Made by a program: the position numbers and the translations under genes. The notes beneath the pieces were generated by a model that was not told the origin of the DNA, did not search any database, and saw only the letters and a program-made list of their open reading frames with translations. This document shows, piece after piece, positions 20,879-30,148 of a stretch of 64,000 nt of DNA (its first letter is position 1; the number at the start of each line of letters is the position of its first letter). Source of the DNA: Labrys miyagiensis (lineage in GTDB: Bacteria > Pseudomonadota > Alphaproteobacteria > Rhizobiales > Labraceae). Location of the stretch: NCBI RefSeq assembly GCF_030160835.1, contig NZ_BSPC01000066.1, forward strand, positions 124,001 through 188,000, in the 5' to 3' direction.

Positions 20879-21478
20879 TTACTTCACGGCCGCTTCATAG
20901 AGTTCGGCGACATAGTCCCAGTTTACCAGGTTGTCGACGAAGGCCTTGAGATAGTCGGGGCGGCGGTTGCGGTAGTCGATGTAATAGGAGTGCTCCCAGA
21001 CATCGACGCCGAGAATCGGCGTGGCGCCATGCACCAGCGGGCTTTCGCCATTGGCGGTCTTGGCGACGATCACCTTGCCGTCCTTGACCACGAGCCAGGC
21101 CCAGCCCGAGCCGAACTGCGTCACGCCAGCCTGGATGAAGTCTTCCTTGGCCTTCTCGACCGAGCCGAGGCCGTCGACGATGGCCTTCTCGAGATTGCCG
21201 GGAATGGCGCCGCCGCCATTGGGCTTCAGCCACTTCCAGAAATGCAGATGGTTGTAATGCTGGCCGGCATTGTTGAACAGGCCGGCATTCTTGCCGAAAG
21301 AGCCCTTGACGATCTCCTCCAGGCTCTTGCCTTCCCACTCCGTGCCCTTGAGCAGGTTGTTGCCGTTGTTGACATAGGCAAGGTGGTGCTTGTCGTGATG
21401 AAACTCCAGCGTTTCACGCGACATATAGGGCGCGAGCGCATCGTAGGAATAGGTCAATTCGGGAAGCGTGAAGGACAT
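20879..21478 (-). CDS. sodB: Superoxide dismutase (Fe/Mn)
   Basis: The enzyme converts superoxide to hydrogen peroxide and oxygen in the cytoplasm. The metal ligands are histidine in LEFHHDKHH, histidine in GQHYNHLHFW, and aspartate with histidine in DVWEHSYYIDY. The GGGAIP and FGSGWAW motifs point to the iron or cambialistic type. From the ATG at 21478 (MSFTLPELTYSYDAL) it has 199 residues, the normal length, with AAGAGGA upstream. An in-frame extension to 21523 is not homologous and was rejected. Confidence 0.93.
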   Translation of the reverse strand: MSFTLPELTYSYDALAPYMSRETLEFHHDKHHLAYVNNGNNLLKGTEWEGKSLEEIVKGSFGKNAGLFNNAGQHYNHLHFWKWLKPNGGGAIPGNLEKAIVDGLGSVEKAKEDFIQAGVTQFGSGWAWLVVKDGKVIVAKTANGESPLVHGATPILGVDVWEHSYYIDYRNRRPDYLKAFVDNLVNWDYVAELYEAAVK

Positions 21479-21722
21479 GGCGTTCCTCTTCATGTGGCAT
21501 GTGATCAACGGTGGTGACGGCAAAACGCCGCCTGCCGTTGTGGGTTCCTGGATTTCCGGGCCGAAACCATAGATCTCGCGGAAATCCGGGGCAGAACCGA
21601 GCGCCGATGGGGTCGGCAGGCGACCTTAAGCAGGATGGCGGAGGAAGGGAACTGATTTGGTAGAATGACTGGCATGAAATTATGCAGGCCGTGCCACTTT
21701 CCAAATCACCCAGCCTTCCGAA

Positions 21723-23822
21723 TCAGGCTGCGTCCATGGCCTTCAGCGCGAAAGCCTGCACCAGCGCCACTTCCTTCAGCCGGTCGAACCGTCCCGAGGC
21801 GCCGCCATGGCCTGAATCCATATTGACCCTGAGGATCGCGGGTGTCTCGCCTGTGCTCTTTTCGCGCAGGCGCGCCACCCATTTCGCCGGCTCCCAATAG
21901 GTCACGCGCGGGTCCGTGAGACCGGCGAGCGCCAGGATCGGCGGATAGGCCTGGGCGCTGACATTATCGACCGGGCTGTAGGACAGGATCGTATGGAAGG
22001 CCTCCTCATCCACGATCGGATTGCCCCATTCGGGCCATTCCGGCGGGGTGAGAGGCAGGGTGTCGTCGAGCATCGTGGTGAGCACGTCCACAAAGGCGAC
22101 CTCGGCCACGACGGCGCCGAAGAGATCCGGTGCCAGATTGGCGACTGCTCCCATCAGCATGCCGCCGGCTGAGCCGCCATGCGCCACGATCCGTCCCTTG
22201 GAGGTGAATTTGTGGCTGGCAAGATAGGCGCCCGCCGCAACGAAATCGTGGAAACTGTTGCTCTTGCGCGCCAGCTTGCCTTCCCGATACCAGCGCCAAC
22301 CCTTCTCGGAGCCGCCGCGGATATGGGCGATGGCATAGACGAAGCCGCGATCGACCAAGGACAGGATGTTTGTCGAGAACTGCGCCGGCATGGAAATGCC
22401 GTACGCACCATAGCCATAGAGCAGGAGCGGGGCCGAGCCGTCGATCGGGGTCGCCTTGCGGTAGAGCAGGCTGACAGGCACGCTTTCGCCATCGGCCGTG
22501 GGAGCGAAGACGCGCCGCGTTACATAGAGCGACGGGTCGTGGCCGGAGGGCACCTCCTGGCGCTTGCGCAGTACGCGCTCGCGTGTGCGCATATTGTAGT
22601 CGAAGGTCTCGGCCGGCGTGGTCATCGAGGAATAGACGAAGCGAATCACGTCGGTTTCGAACTCTTCCCAGCCCCGCAGATCGAGCGCATAGGCCTCCTC
22701 CTCGAAGGCGATGCTGTGCTCTGTACCGCTGGCAAGCTCCCGCACCACGATTCGCGGCAGGCCGTCCTCGCGCTCCAGCCGTACCAGCCATCCCGCCAGC
22801 ACCACCATGGCGAGGATGTAGCGGCCTGATTTGTGCGGGATGAGATCGCGCCAGGACCGGCGATCGGCCGTGGCGAGCGGCGCGCTCATGATGCGGAAAT
22901 CCTCGGCGCCGTCGACATTGGTGAGGATCAGCAGCTGATCCCCGCCGTCGGCCATCGGCAGGTGCTCGATCTCGTACTGCATGCCCGCTTCGCGCCCCGC
23001 GATCAGATGGACCGTGCCGTCGGGATCGTCGAGATGGATCACCCGGGCTTCCGAGGTCTCGTGATCGTGGATCGAGATCACCGCCATGCGGCGCGACTGG
23101 GTCTGGCCGAGGCCGACGAACATGCCGCTGTCCGCTTCCTCATAGACCAGGCGGTCCTCGCCGGCGGGCGTGCCCAGGCGGTGTTCCCACACGCTAGAGG
23201 CGCGGTGGTTCTTGTCCACCTTCACATAATAGAAGGCCGAGCCGTCCTGGCGCCAGACCACGCCACCGGCGGTATCAGGTACTTCATCGCCAAGCATTAC
23301 CCCTTTAGTGGTATCGAGGATATGCGCGACATAGAACTCAGAGCCATTCTCATCGCTGCTCCAGGCGACCAGCCGGTGGTCGGGCGAGGGATCGGAGCCG
23401 CCGAACGCGAAGAAGCCCTTGCCTTCGGCGAGGGCATCGCCGTCGAGCAGCACGCTCTCCTCGCCGCCGCCGCGGGGGCGGCGGCAGTAGAGACGGTGCT
23501 GCCCCCCTTCGCGGAAGCGGGAGTAATATTCGAAGGGGCCATCGGGCGCCGGCACGGACGAATCATCCGCCTTGATGCGCCCCTTGAGTTCCTCGAACAA
23601 CGTGGCTCGCAGAGCCTCCCCTTCGGCCAGCCGGGCCTGTGCGTAGCTATTTTCCGCCTCGAGATGGGTCCGGATGTCGGCCGGCAGGGCCGATCCGTCG
23701 CGCAGGACCTCCTGCCAGTTGTCGGCGCGCAGCCAGGCATAGTCGTCATGCAAGGTAACGCCATGGACAATACGCTTGCTTGGCCGCTTTTCGGCGACCG
23801 GGGGAAGAATCGAGGCTGGCAT
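21723..23822 (-). CDS. ptrB: Oligopeptidase B (S9A prolyl oligopeptidase family)
   Basis: This serine peptidase cuts small peptides after basic residues. The 699-residue protein has an N-terminal seven-bladed propeller and a C-terminal hydrolase domain with the nucleophile in GGSAGGM (near 545), the conserved RGGSEKGWRWYREGK, and the late DSGHGG histidine. These match oligopeptidase B rather than prolyl endopeptidase. It lies 7 bases after msrB on the same strand, so the two are probably co-transcribed. Confidence 0.88.
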   Translation of the reverse strand: MPASILPPVAEKRPSKRIVHGVTLHDDYAWLRADNWQEVLRDGSALPADIRTHLEAENSYAQARLAEGEALRATLFEELKGRIKADDSSVPAPDGPFEYYSRFREGGQHRLYCRRPRGGGEESVLLDGDALAEGKGFFAFGGSDPSPDHRLVAWSSDENGSEFYVAHILDTTKGVMLGDEVPDTAGGVVWRQDGSAFYYVKVDKNHRASSVWEHRLGTPAGEDRLVYEEADSGMFVGLGQTQSRRMAVISIHDHETSEARVIHLDDPDGTVHLIAGREAGMQYEIEHLPMADGGDQLLILTNVDGAEDFRIMSAPLATADRRSWRDLIPHKSGRYILAMVVLAGWLVRLEREDGLPRIVVRELASGTEHSIAFEEEAYALDLRGWEEFETDVIRFVYSSMTTPAETFDYNMRTRERVLRKRQEVPSGHDPSLYVTRRVFAPTADGESVPVSLLYRKATPIDGSAPLLLYGYGAYGISMPAQFSTNILSLVDRGFVYAIAHIRGGSEKGWRWYREGKLARKSNSFHDFVAAGAYLASHKFTSKGRIVAHGGSAGGMLMGAVANLAPDLFGAVVAEVAFVDVLTTMLDDTLPLTPPEWPEWGNPIVDEEAFHTILSYSPVDNVSAQAYPPILALAGLTDPRVTYWEPAKWVARLREKSTGETPAILRVNMDSGHGGASGRFDRLKEVALVQAFALKAMDAA

Positions 23823-23829
23823 CGGAGGT

Positions 23830-24237
23830 TTATTCTTTCGAATCAGGCGTGAAGTTCATCGAGTGACCGTTGATGCAATAACGCAAACCGGTCGGCTTGG
23901 GGCCGTCGGGGAAGACGTGTCCCAGATGCGCGTCGCAGGTGGCACAGCGGATTTCGATTCGGCGCATGCCGAAGGAGCGGTCCTCAATTTCGATGACGGC
24001 GTCAGGCCGCACGGGTTCGAAATAGCTGGGCCAGCCGCAGCCGGAATCAAACTTGGTGTCGGATCTGAAGAGTTTTTCCTCGCAGCAGACGCAGGAATAG
24101 ATGCCCTTTGCTTTGGAATTCCAGAACGGCCCGGTAAAAGCACGTTCGGTGCCGTGCTCGCGGGTAATGCGGTACTGTTCTGGAGAGAGAAGCGCCCGCC
24201 ATTCCGCATCGGTTTTGCTGACTTTCTTGTTTGGCAC
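23830..24237 (-). CDS. msrB: Peptide-methionine (R)-S-oxide reductase
   Basis: MsrB reduces the R form of oxidised methionine in proteins. Zinc is held by two CxxC pairs, C49/C52 (CVCC) and C98/C101 (CATC). The catalytic cysteine is C121 in RYCINGHSM, and C67 in SGCGWPS is a likely resolving or structural residue. The 135-residue length is standard. The start is GTG at 24237, preceded by GGGAGA. It is the first gene of a probable msrB-ptrB operon. Confidence 0.93.
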   Translation of the reverse strand: MPNKKVSKTDAEWRALLSPEQYRITREHGTERAFTGPFWNSKAKGIYSCVCCEEKLFRSDTKFDSGCGWPSYFEPVRPDAVIEIEDRSFGMRRIEIRCATCDAHLGHVFPDGPKPTGLRYCINGHSMNFTPDSKE

Positions 24238-24892
24238 AATTGTCTCCCAATATTTTGCCGCAAATGGATGCTAAATACGCTGAAGACATACTTTGCGACT
24301 GATTCGACGAACTCACTCTTTGGTAGTCCGTCACTCGGCCATAGATAGGAAGGGGGCGGAGCGTTCGCAATTCTTGCGTCGATCACGATGGAGTTAGATT
24401 TTGCAATTTTGCAGGGAATGTTTGTGACCGGCGCAGACTGTCGCAGAGGAAATCGGTTCACGACTGGGCCTCTACCATGGATGGTAAGCGGGTACGCAGG
24501 GCCTTGAATTTGCATAATACGCTGATTATCCACGGCTTTTTTCAAGAGAGCTTTTCTCTCTGATGGGGGAGGTCGATTTTGTCCACAATGAAGCCCAGAT
24601 AGTCCAATAGGGCGTTGCAGTAGCCAATTGTGGTAGGTTCCCGGCTTACGTAAGCGGTTGCATGTTTTGGCGGCAGTAAACCGGGCCGCCTCAATACAAA
24701 TTTCATGCTTGTCTTGCAAAAGAACTTGATTGATAAGATTTGAGAGTTTAAATCAAATTCCAATTCGAAATTCGCGATTCCAATGTTGCGAAGCGAATGT
24801 ATGGCTGGGTCTGCTGTAATTGAATGGCGCGGCAGCGTAGCCTGTGGTGAACATTTAGTTGAATCAGACCAAAAGAAGAAAGTCGATTTTCC
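24238..24892. other. Long AT-rich leader between msrB and mucR
   Basis: This 655-base divergent intergenic region is visibly more AT-rich than its surroundings. The short minus-strand frames in it (24542-24763 and 24748-24942) have no recognisable features. MucR/Ros proteins are known to bind AT-rich DNA with little sequence specificity and to repress their own promoters, so a long AT-rich leader suits autoregulation (inference). No gene is supported here. Confidence 0.5.
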
Positions 24893-25312
24893 ATGAGCGA
24901 CGGATCACACAACGCCAACTTCATCGAGCTCGCAGCTGACATCGTCTCTGCCTATGTAAGCAACAATTCGGTTGCTGCATCGGATCTGCCAGGCTTGATC
25001 AACGAGGTCCATGGTGCTCTTCAGCGTATCACCAGCGGCGTCCAGGAAGTGCCGGCTGAGGCTCCCAAGCCTGCCGTTCCTGTCAAGAAGTCGGTGACGG
25101 CTGACTACATCATCTGCCTCGAGGACGGTAAGAAGTTCAAGTCGTTGAAGCGTCACCTGCGCACCCAATACAATATCTCGCCGGAAGAATACCGCGAGAA
25201 GTGGGCTCTGCCGGCCGACTATCCGATGGTTGCCCCAAACTATGCGCAGGCTCGTTCCAACCTTGCCAAGCAGATGGGCCTCGGCCAGCAGCGTCGCCGT
25301 AAGGGCCGGTAA
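24893..25312 (+). CDS. mucR: MucR/Ros-family transcriptional regulator
   Basis: MucR-type proteins are global regulators of polysaccharide, motility and cell-cycle genes in Rhizobiales and act like nucleoid proteins. The 139-residue protein has the N-terminal oligomerisation part ([14 protein letters not shown]) and a C-terminal Ros-type zinc finger starting at C75 ([16 protein letters not shown]), followed by the family ending [20 protein letters not shown] and a basic tail. D78 stands at the second ligand position, and H88 is kept. The residue normally histidine after HLRT is Q (RTQYN), as in several family members. The start ATG follows AAGAAGAAAG. Confidence 0.92.
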   Translation: MSDGSHNANFIELAADIVSAYVSNNSVAASDLPGLINEVHGALQRITSGVQEVPAEAPKPAVPVKKSVTADYIICLEDGKKFKSLKRHLRTQYNISPEEYREKWALPADYPMVAPNYAQARSNLAKQMGLGQQRRRKGR

Positions 25313-25450
25313 GCTCCCACCCCGAGACTGTCGGCGCATATCTCGGGAAAGCCGTCAGGCTTTCGGGACGGGCTAGTGTGCCGACCCGGAGTTGAAGCGC
25401 GCGTGCTTCAGAAGAAGCGCGACCTGTCGTGAACCTTTAAGCAGTGGGGA

Positions 25451-25480
25451 AGCCGGGTGCTCTGCGCCCGGCTTTTCTAT
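25451..25480 (+). terminator. Rho-independent terminator of the mucR transcript
   Basis: A GC-rich stem of about ten pairs (AGCCGGGTGC with GCGCCCGGCT, loop TCT) is followed by TTTTCTAT. It stands about 140 bases after the mucR stop. A second hairpin without a T-tract (GAAAGCC/GGCTTTC, 25347-25364) lies between and may protect the mRNA. Confidence 0.8.
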
Positions 25481-25510
25481 TCTGCAAGGGGGTGCTGGAA
25501 GACCCGGCGA

Positions 25511-25930
25511 TCAGGTGGCCGCGAGGACCTGCCGGGCGTCGTGGCGGATGCGCTCTACGAAGGATTTGAGCCCGTTGGAGCGCTGCGGCGTCAGATGTTC
25601 CTGCAACTGCAGGTCGCGGAAGATTTGCAAGGCATCGATCGCCAGGATCTCGGGTGCGGTGTGATTGCTATAGACCGACACCAGAATGGCAAGCAGCCCG
25701 CGCACGATGAAGGCGTCGCTATCGCACACGAAAGAGGCGCGCCCGTTCTGCCAATGGGTCACCAGCCAGACCTGGCTGACGCAGCCTTGCACCTTGTTGA
25801 CCGGGGTGCGGGCTTCTTCAGGCAGCGGTTCGAGCGTCTTGCCCAGTTCGATCAGGTAGCGATAACGGTCTTCCCAATCGTCGAGGAGCTCGAAATTCTC
25901 GATGATCTCTGAAATCTGCAGCGTGCTCAT
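25511..25930 (-). CDS. sufE: SufE-family sulfur acceptor protein
   Basis: SufE accepts sulfane sulfur from the cysteine desulfurase SufS and passes it to Fe-S cluster assembly. The sequence has the family start EIIENFELLDDWEDRYRYLIELG, the acceptor cysteine C50 in VQGCVSQVW and the ending NGLKSFVERIR. From the ATG at 25930 it has 139 residues, the usual length. The longer frame upstream encodes only arginine- and proline-rich non-homologous sequence. The DUF5330 gene lies 41 bases upstream on the same strand. Confidence 0.9.
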   Translation of the reverse strand: MSTLQISEIIENFELLDDWEDRYRYLIELGKTLEPLPEEARTPVNKVQGCVSQVWLVTHWQNGRASFVCDSDAFIVRGLLAILVSVYSNHTAPEILAIDALQIFRDLQLQEHLTPQRSNGLKSFVERIRHDARQVLAAT

Positions 25931-25971
25931 ATCCACCATATAGGTGAGATAGGGCCAAAGACAAAGCCTTC

Positions 25972-26265
25972 TCAGGGAATGGCGGGCCGCGGCGGCGGCA
26001 AGGCGACCAGATGCTGTGGCGCGGGGGCCTGGGTGGCGGCCGGTCCCGTCCTTCCGCTCAGGAGGTCGCCAAGCCTGCGGGCGCCTTCCAGTCCTGCCGC
26101 GCATTTTTCGGGGCTCGTCGCGCAATAGGATACCGCCGCCGACACCGCCTGTTCGGTCAGCGATGTCGTGCTCGTGGAGGCGCTTTGCTGATGCTGGCCG
26201 GGTGAGGCGGGCAGGAGCAGTGCGACAACAGCGATCCAGAACACCATGCGGAGAATGAAGAACAT
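25972..26265 (-). CDS. DUF5330 small membrane-anchored protein
   Basis: From the ATG at 26265 the 97-residue protein begins MFFILRMVFWIAVVALLLP, a single membrane anchor or signal. A cysteine pair (SYCATSPEKCAAGL) and a proline-rich tail follow. This is the DUF5330 pattern, found in Rhizobiales next to sufE. Function is unknown; the anchor suggests a periplasm-facing location. It is probably co-transcribed with sufE. Confidence 0.7.
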   Translation of the reverse strand: MFFILRMVFWIAVVALLLPASPGQHQQSASTSTTSLTEQAVSAAVSYCATSPEKCAAGLEGARRLGDLLSGRTGPAATQAPAPQHLVALPPPRPAIP

Positions 26266-26501
26266 TCTCAGGAACTCCCGATGAGAGACCTCCACTTTAT
26301 CATGAGGTTGCTGGACACTTGCGTGACGTCTCGCACCTGAGGCGCCAAAGTGAAGAAGTGGTTAACCTGTAGACGCCCTGTCTTGATGTCTTGTTCACCA
26401 TATTTATCAGTTCGGCGCCCAGAAGGGCTTTCCAGACCCCCCGAAGCCCTCGCGGGGCCATTCTTTTAGGGTTCGCTTAAAGGACGCCCTGCCATGGTCT
26501 G

Positions 26502-28376
26502 ATGGTCATGGTAGGGAGCGCGGCTGAAAGCCGTGCCTGGGCGTTGCGTCAATTTGATTGGTTCATATCGGCCAAAGCATCCGTGGACCGTCTGGTCCAC
26601 GGATCGGCCCGTCACGACCCTTTGACATCAGCCCGACATGGCGCGTTCGTCGCCATGCTGCTCGGTACCGCCCTGTTCGGGATGACCCTGGTGCCGCCCA
26701 TCCTGGCCTTCTCGGGAGGCCCGAGCCTGATCGTAGGCGGCGTCGTGCTGTTGGGCGCTGCCCTGCTTGGCATCGTCTGGCGCCTGTCGATCACCGGCCG
26801 GCTCGATATCGCCGCATTGATGACCGTGCTGGTGATCTGCGGCTTTTCCGGCCTGGCCTCCCATTTGAGCGCCGGCCACAGCGCGGCGACGTATGCGCTG
26901 CTTGCCATCGCGCCGGCGATCGCCATGCTCACCGGCGCCCGCAACATCGTCATCCGCGCCATGGTCCTGGCCGGCCTGACCGGCATGATCGTCGTCCTTG
27001 CCGGTTCCAGTGCTGCCGCGCCTTTGCCGCTCGGCGCCCGTTTTCTCGACGGCCTCGGCGTCGCCTTTGCCGTGGGCGCCGTCAGCGGCATCATGCTGGC
27101 GGAATTGCGCTTGCGCCGCTACGACCGCCAGCTCGTGAAATCCGGCGAGGCGCGCTACACGCTGCTGGCCGAGAACATCTCCGACCTCGTGACCCGCCAT
27201 GGCAAGCGCGGGCAGGTGGTCTATGCCTCGCCCGCTTCGCAGGCCCTGTTCGGCGTCGAACCGTCGGACCTGCTCGGCCAGGGCCTGTTCGACTATGTCC
27301 ATATCGCCGACCGCCCGGCCTATCTTTCCGCCCTGTCGTCCGCTGAGATGGACGGGCTTGCCTCCACCGTGGAATTCCGCCTGCGCCGCAAGGGCGAGGG
27401 CGTGCCGGTCTTCCTGTGGGTGGAGATGCGCTGCCGCCCGCTCGGCGAGGACGAGGATCGCCAGACCGTCGCGGTGATGCAGGACATCACCGATCGCAAG
27501 ACCTATGAGCACCAGCTTATCGACGCCAAGATCGAGGCCGAGAAGGCCAATGCCGCCAAGAGCCGCTTCCTGGCCACCATGAGCCATGAGCTGCGCACGC
27601 CGCTCAACGCCATCATCGGCTTCTCCGAGCTGATGCTGAACGAGGAGATGATGAAGCTCTCGGCTGAGCGCCGCCACGAATATGCCGGGCTGATCCATGA
27701 CAGCGGCCATCACCTCCTGTCCATGGTCAACGGCATCCTCGACATGTCGAAGATCGAGAGCGGCAGCTTCGAGCTGGTGCCCGAATCCTTCCAGGTGCGC
27801 GACCTTGCCGAGAATTGCCGCAACATCCTGCTCTTGAAGGCGCAGGAACTGGGTATCGCCCTGGAGACGGCGATCAGCCCCGACATGCCGCCCATCATCG
27901 CCGACAAGCGCGCCTGCCGGCAGATCTACCTGAACCTGATGTCGAATGCCCTGAAGTTCACCAAGCGCGGCGGCCATGTCACCATCGGCGCGCGCCAGGA
28001 GAAATATGGCGTTGCCCTGTTCGTGGCCGATGACGGCGTGGGCGTGGCGCGCGAAGACGTGCCGCGGCTGGGCGAGGCCTTCTTCCAGTCCACCGCCGGC
28101 AAGCCCTCGAAAGACTATGAGCGCACCTATGAGGGCACCGGTCTCGGCCTGTCCGTGGTGAAGGGCCTGGCCCAGCTCCATGGCGGGCGCATGGAGGTCG
28201 ACAGCCTCGTTGGCCACGGCACCACCGTGACCGTGCTGCTTCCCAGCGATTGCGAGAACGAAGCCTCGCGCCGCGCCTTTGCGGGCAGCGCGGTGATCGA
28301 GACGCTGCCGGTCCGTCCGGCTCAGGCGGTGACAGAGCATTTTATCGACGAAGAATTGGGGAAGAAACGTGCGTGA
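26502..28376 (+). CDS. Membrane sensor histidine kinase with PAS domain (DivJ/PleC-like)
   Basis: The 624-residue kinase has five to six hydrophobic segments (about 50-205), a PAS domain (about 215-335), then HisKA with the H-box FLATMSHELRTPLNAIIGFS near 361 and an HATPase domain with the G-box GTGLGLSVVKGL near 545. This layout and H-box match the PdhS/DivJ/PleC group that controls the phosphorylation of DivK and so CtrA in the alphaproteobacterial cell cycle. Which member it is cannot be fixed from the sequence. A CtrA-like half site (GGTTAACC) lies upstream near 26360. Its stop overlaps the next gene by 8 bases. Confidence 0.82.
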   Translation: MVMVGSAAESRAWALRQFDWFISAKASVDRLVHGSARHDPLTSARHGAFVAMLLGTALFGMTLVPPILAFSGGPSLIVGGVVLLGAALLGIVWRLSITGRLDIAALMTVLVICGFSGLASHLSAGHSAATYALLAIAPAIAMLTGARNIVIRAMVLAGLTGMIVVLAGSSAAAPLPLGARFLDGLGVAFAVGAVSGIMLAELRLRRYDRQLVKSGEARYTLLAENISDLVTRHGKRGQVVYASPASQALFGVEPSDLLGQGLFDYVHIADRPAYLSALSSAEMDGLASTVEFRLRRKGEGVPVFLWVEMRCRPLGEDEDRQTVAVMQDITDRKTYEHQLIDAKIEAEKANAAKSRFLATMSHELRTPLNAIIGFSELMLNEEMMKLSAERRHEYAGLIHDSGHHLLSMVNGILDMSKIESGSFELVPESFQVRDLAENCRNILLLKAQELGIALETAISPDMPPIIADKRACRQIYLNLMSNALKFTKRGGHVTIGARQEKYGVALFVADDGVGVAREDVPRLGEAFFQSTAGKPSKDYERTYEGTGLGLSVVKGLAQLHGGRMEVDSLVGHGTTVTVLLPSDCENEASRRAFAGSAVIETLPVRPAQAVTEHFIDEELGKKRA

Positions 28377-29160
28377 AGCGTTAGCCCGCTCCGACGGCGA
28401 TTTCACGCTGTCGGATAAGATGGAAGAGACGCCATCGCGCTATATCGGCGTGATGCGTGTGCTCTTGCAGCGTCCGATGGAGATTGCCGGCATTGCCGTT
28501 ATGGCGGGACTTGGCATGGTCATTCTCGTCAATGCGCTGGCTCTGCAGACCGGCATGCGTGCCTCTCCCTATATTCGCGCGCAGGAACGGGCGGGCTCCG
28601 TCCCCGTGCCGCCGTCAGCTCCCAACGCTGCCGAGCGCGGCTCGGCCGACCAGGCCACGGAAGATGCCGTATCGGTGCTGCGCGACGTCCAGCTCGCTTT
28701 GGCCGAGCGCGGCCTCTATGACGGCCTCGCCGATGGCGTGAACGGCCCCAAGACCACTGCCGCGATCCGCTCCTTCCAGCAGCATAACGGCCTTGCGGTC
28801 GATGGGCTTTCGAGCTCGGCGCTGCTCGCCAAGATCACGGCGAGTTCCGGCCCGGTGCTGACGCCCGACACCACCGTAGCGGATACGCCGCCGCCCCAGC
28901 CCGTTGACCAGATTGCCGCCCTCATCAATGGCAACACGCCGGCGCCGGCTGCCGGCCCGCAGCCGGACAAGCGGCTGCTAAGTGTCGAGAAGGCGCTTGC
29001 CAACCAGGGCTACGGGCCCCTCAAGGTCGATGGCTTCATGTCCAAGGAAACGCGCAGCGCCATCGGCCGTTTCGAGAAGGATCACAGCCTGCCTGTCACC
29101 GGCCAGGTTTCCGAGCACCTGATCCAGGCTCTGACACGCTCGGGGGCCAAGATCGAGTGA
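28369..29160 (+). CDS. Membrane-anchored protein with two peptidoglycan-binding domains
   Basis: A single hydrophobic segment near residues 37-56 (IAGIAVMAGLGMVILVNALAL) anchors the protein. Two PG_binding_1-like modules follow, one around residues 100-160 (LYDGLADGVNGPKTTAAIRSFQ) and one around 200-260 (LKVDGFMSKETRSAIGRFEKDH). It should face the periplasm and grip the cell wall. The GTG start at 28369 overlaps the kinase gene, pointing to an operon; an ATG at 28420 is an alternative. A link between the kinase and wall sensing is inferred from the context. Confidence 0.8.
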   Translation: MREALARSDGDFTLSDKMEETPSRYIGVMRVLLQRPMEIAGIAVMAGLGMVILVNALALQTGMRASPYIRAQERAGSVPVPPSAPNAAERGSADQATEDAVSVLRDVQLALAERGLYDGLADGVNGPKTTAAIRSFQQHNGLAVDGLSSSALLAKITASSGPVLTPDTTVADTPPPQPVDQIAALINGNTPAPAAGPQPDKRLLSVEKALANQGYGPLKVDGFMSKETRSAIGRFEKDHSLPVTGQVSEHLIQALTRSGAKIE

Positions 29161-29182
29161 CCGGCATCACAGGGGTGGCAGC

Positions 29183-29530
29183 ATGAGCTCGCGGCTCAAG
29201 TCCAGCATCTTCGTCGCGGCCTATATCCGCCGGGCCGAGATCGAAGGTGGTTTTGCCGTGCTCAGGCATCGCGGCGCCGAAGAGGCCGGCGCGATCTTCG
29301 TGAAGGTCGACAGGCTCGATGGCACCGCGGCGCTCTATGGCCCCGCGCCGCAGTCCCTGATCACCGCGGACGACGGTATCAGGCGCTTCATCCGCCTCAC
29401 GCCCGAGGGCACCACGCCTCTCGATGCCGAAACCCGTCTGCAGCGCGAATTCCGTTTCGATCCGGACCTGTGGGTCATCGAAGCCGAAGACCGGCAGGGC
29501 CGTCATTTCCTGGATCTCGCGGTGGAATAG
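29183..29530 (+). CDS. DUF1491 protein
   Basis: The 115-residue protein follows the DUF1491 pattern: MSSRLKSSIFVAAYIRRAE, then RGAEEAGAIFVKVDRLDG, ending FDPDLWVIEAEDRQGRHFLD. These are small alphaproteobacterial proteins with no known function. It is the last gene of the run beginning with the kinase at 26502, 22 bases after the PG-binding gene. Confidence 0.82.
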   Translation: MSSRLKSSIFVAAYIRRAEIEGGFAVLRHRGAEEAGAIFVKVDRLDGTAALYGPAPQSLITADDGIRRFIRLTPEGTTPLDAETRLQREFRFDPDLWVIEAEDRQGRHFLDLAVE

Positions 29531-29956
29531 GGCGGGAGGCGCATCGGTCTGGTGTCAGGAGGCCGGCCGGAGCCCCGAGCGAATCGGTTGGGAGAGTCTC
29601 GGAACAAGCTTTGCTCCGTCCCGTTCAAGGCAGGCGACCCATTTCGGAACGTGATTACGTAACGGCATAGTTCGGCTGCATAATGCGGTTGGTGGACCTT
29701 GCGCCATCCAGAGCCGGGACATGTACGAAAGGTTTACTTCTTTTTTGTAGGGTCCATTTCGTGCCCAAAAGGGCGATTTGGTCTTGGAATTACGGGCCGA
29801 TGTGCGAAAACGCACACACGAGTCACGCTCAGACTACGGGTAACGGCGTTAAGTGCGCTCGTACACAAACTGTTAACCTTCCTTACCTGTATATGACCGC
29901 AAATCGAAAGCATTCGGAGTTCGACTTTCTGGTGCAATCTGCTGATAGGTCCTGCC
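29531..29956. other. Intergenic region upstream of the small gene and ADP-ribosylglycohydrolase
   Basis: About 425 bases with no supportable gene. The second half is more AT-rich. The sequence GTTAACCTTCCTTACC near 29873 resembles, with mismatches, the CtrA box TTAA-N7-TTAA, and would be suitably placed for a promoter of the 29957 gene. This is a weak match. Confidence 0.35.
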
Positions 29957-30148
29957 ATGAGCATAGTGCTGCAATTTCCGAAACACCCCCAACCCCGATC
30001 CCCATCGGGTAGCGAAAACCGCGACCGTACCGCGGAGATCCTTTTCTTCACAGGCGTGCGCATCGAACGGCACACCGAGGATGACCACCAGGACAACCGG
30101 TCCGAGCGCCGCGGCTCCACTGGTGGCAAGCGCCATCGCAAAGCGTGA
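29957..30148 (+). CDS. 63-residue conserved-looking small protein
   Basis: The protein starts MSIVLQFPKHPQPRSP and contains the segment AEILFFTGVRIERH, a pattern I recall from small unannotated Rhizobiales proteins. No known domain is present. Its TGA overlaps the GTG start of the next gene as GTGA (30145-30148), the classic arrangement for translational coupling, which supports it as a real gene. The function is unknown; the coupling suggests it works with or controls the synthesis of the ADP-ribosylglycohydrolase. Confidence 0.6.
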   Translation: MSIVLQFPKHPQPRSPSGSENRDRTAEILFFTGVRIERHTEDDHQDNRSERRGSTGGKRHRKA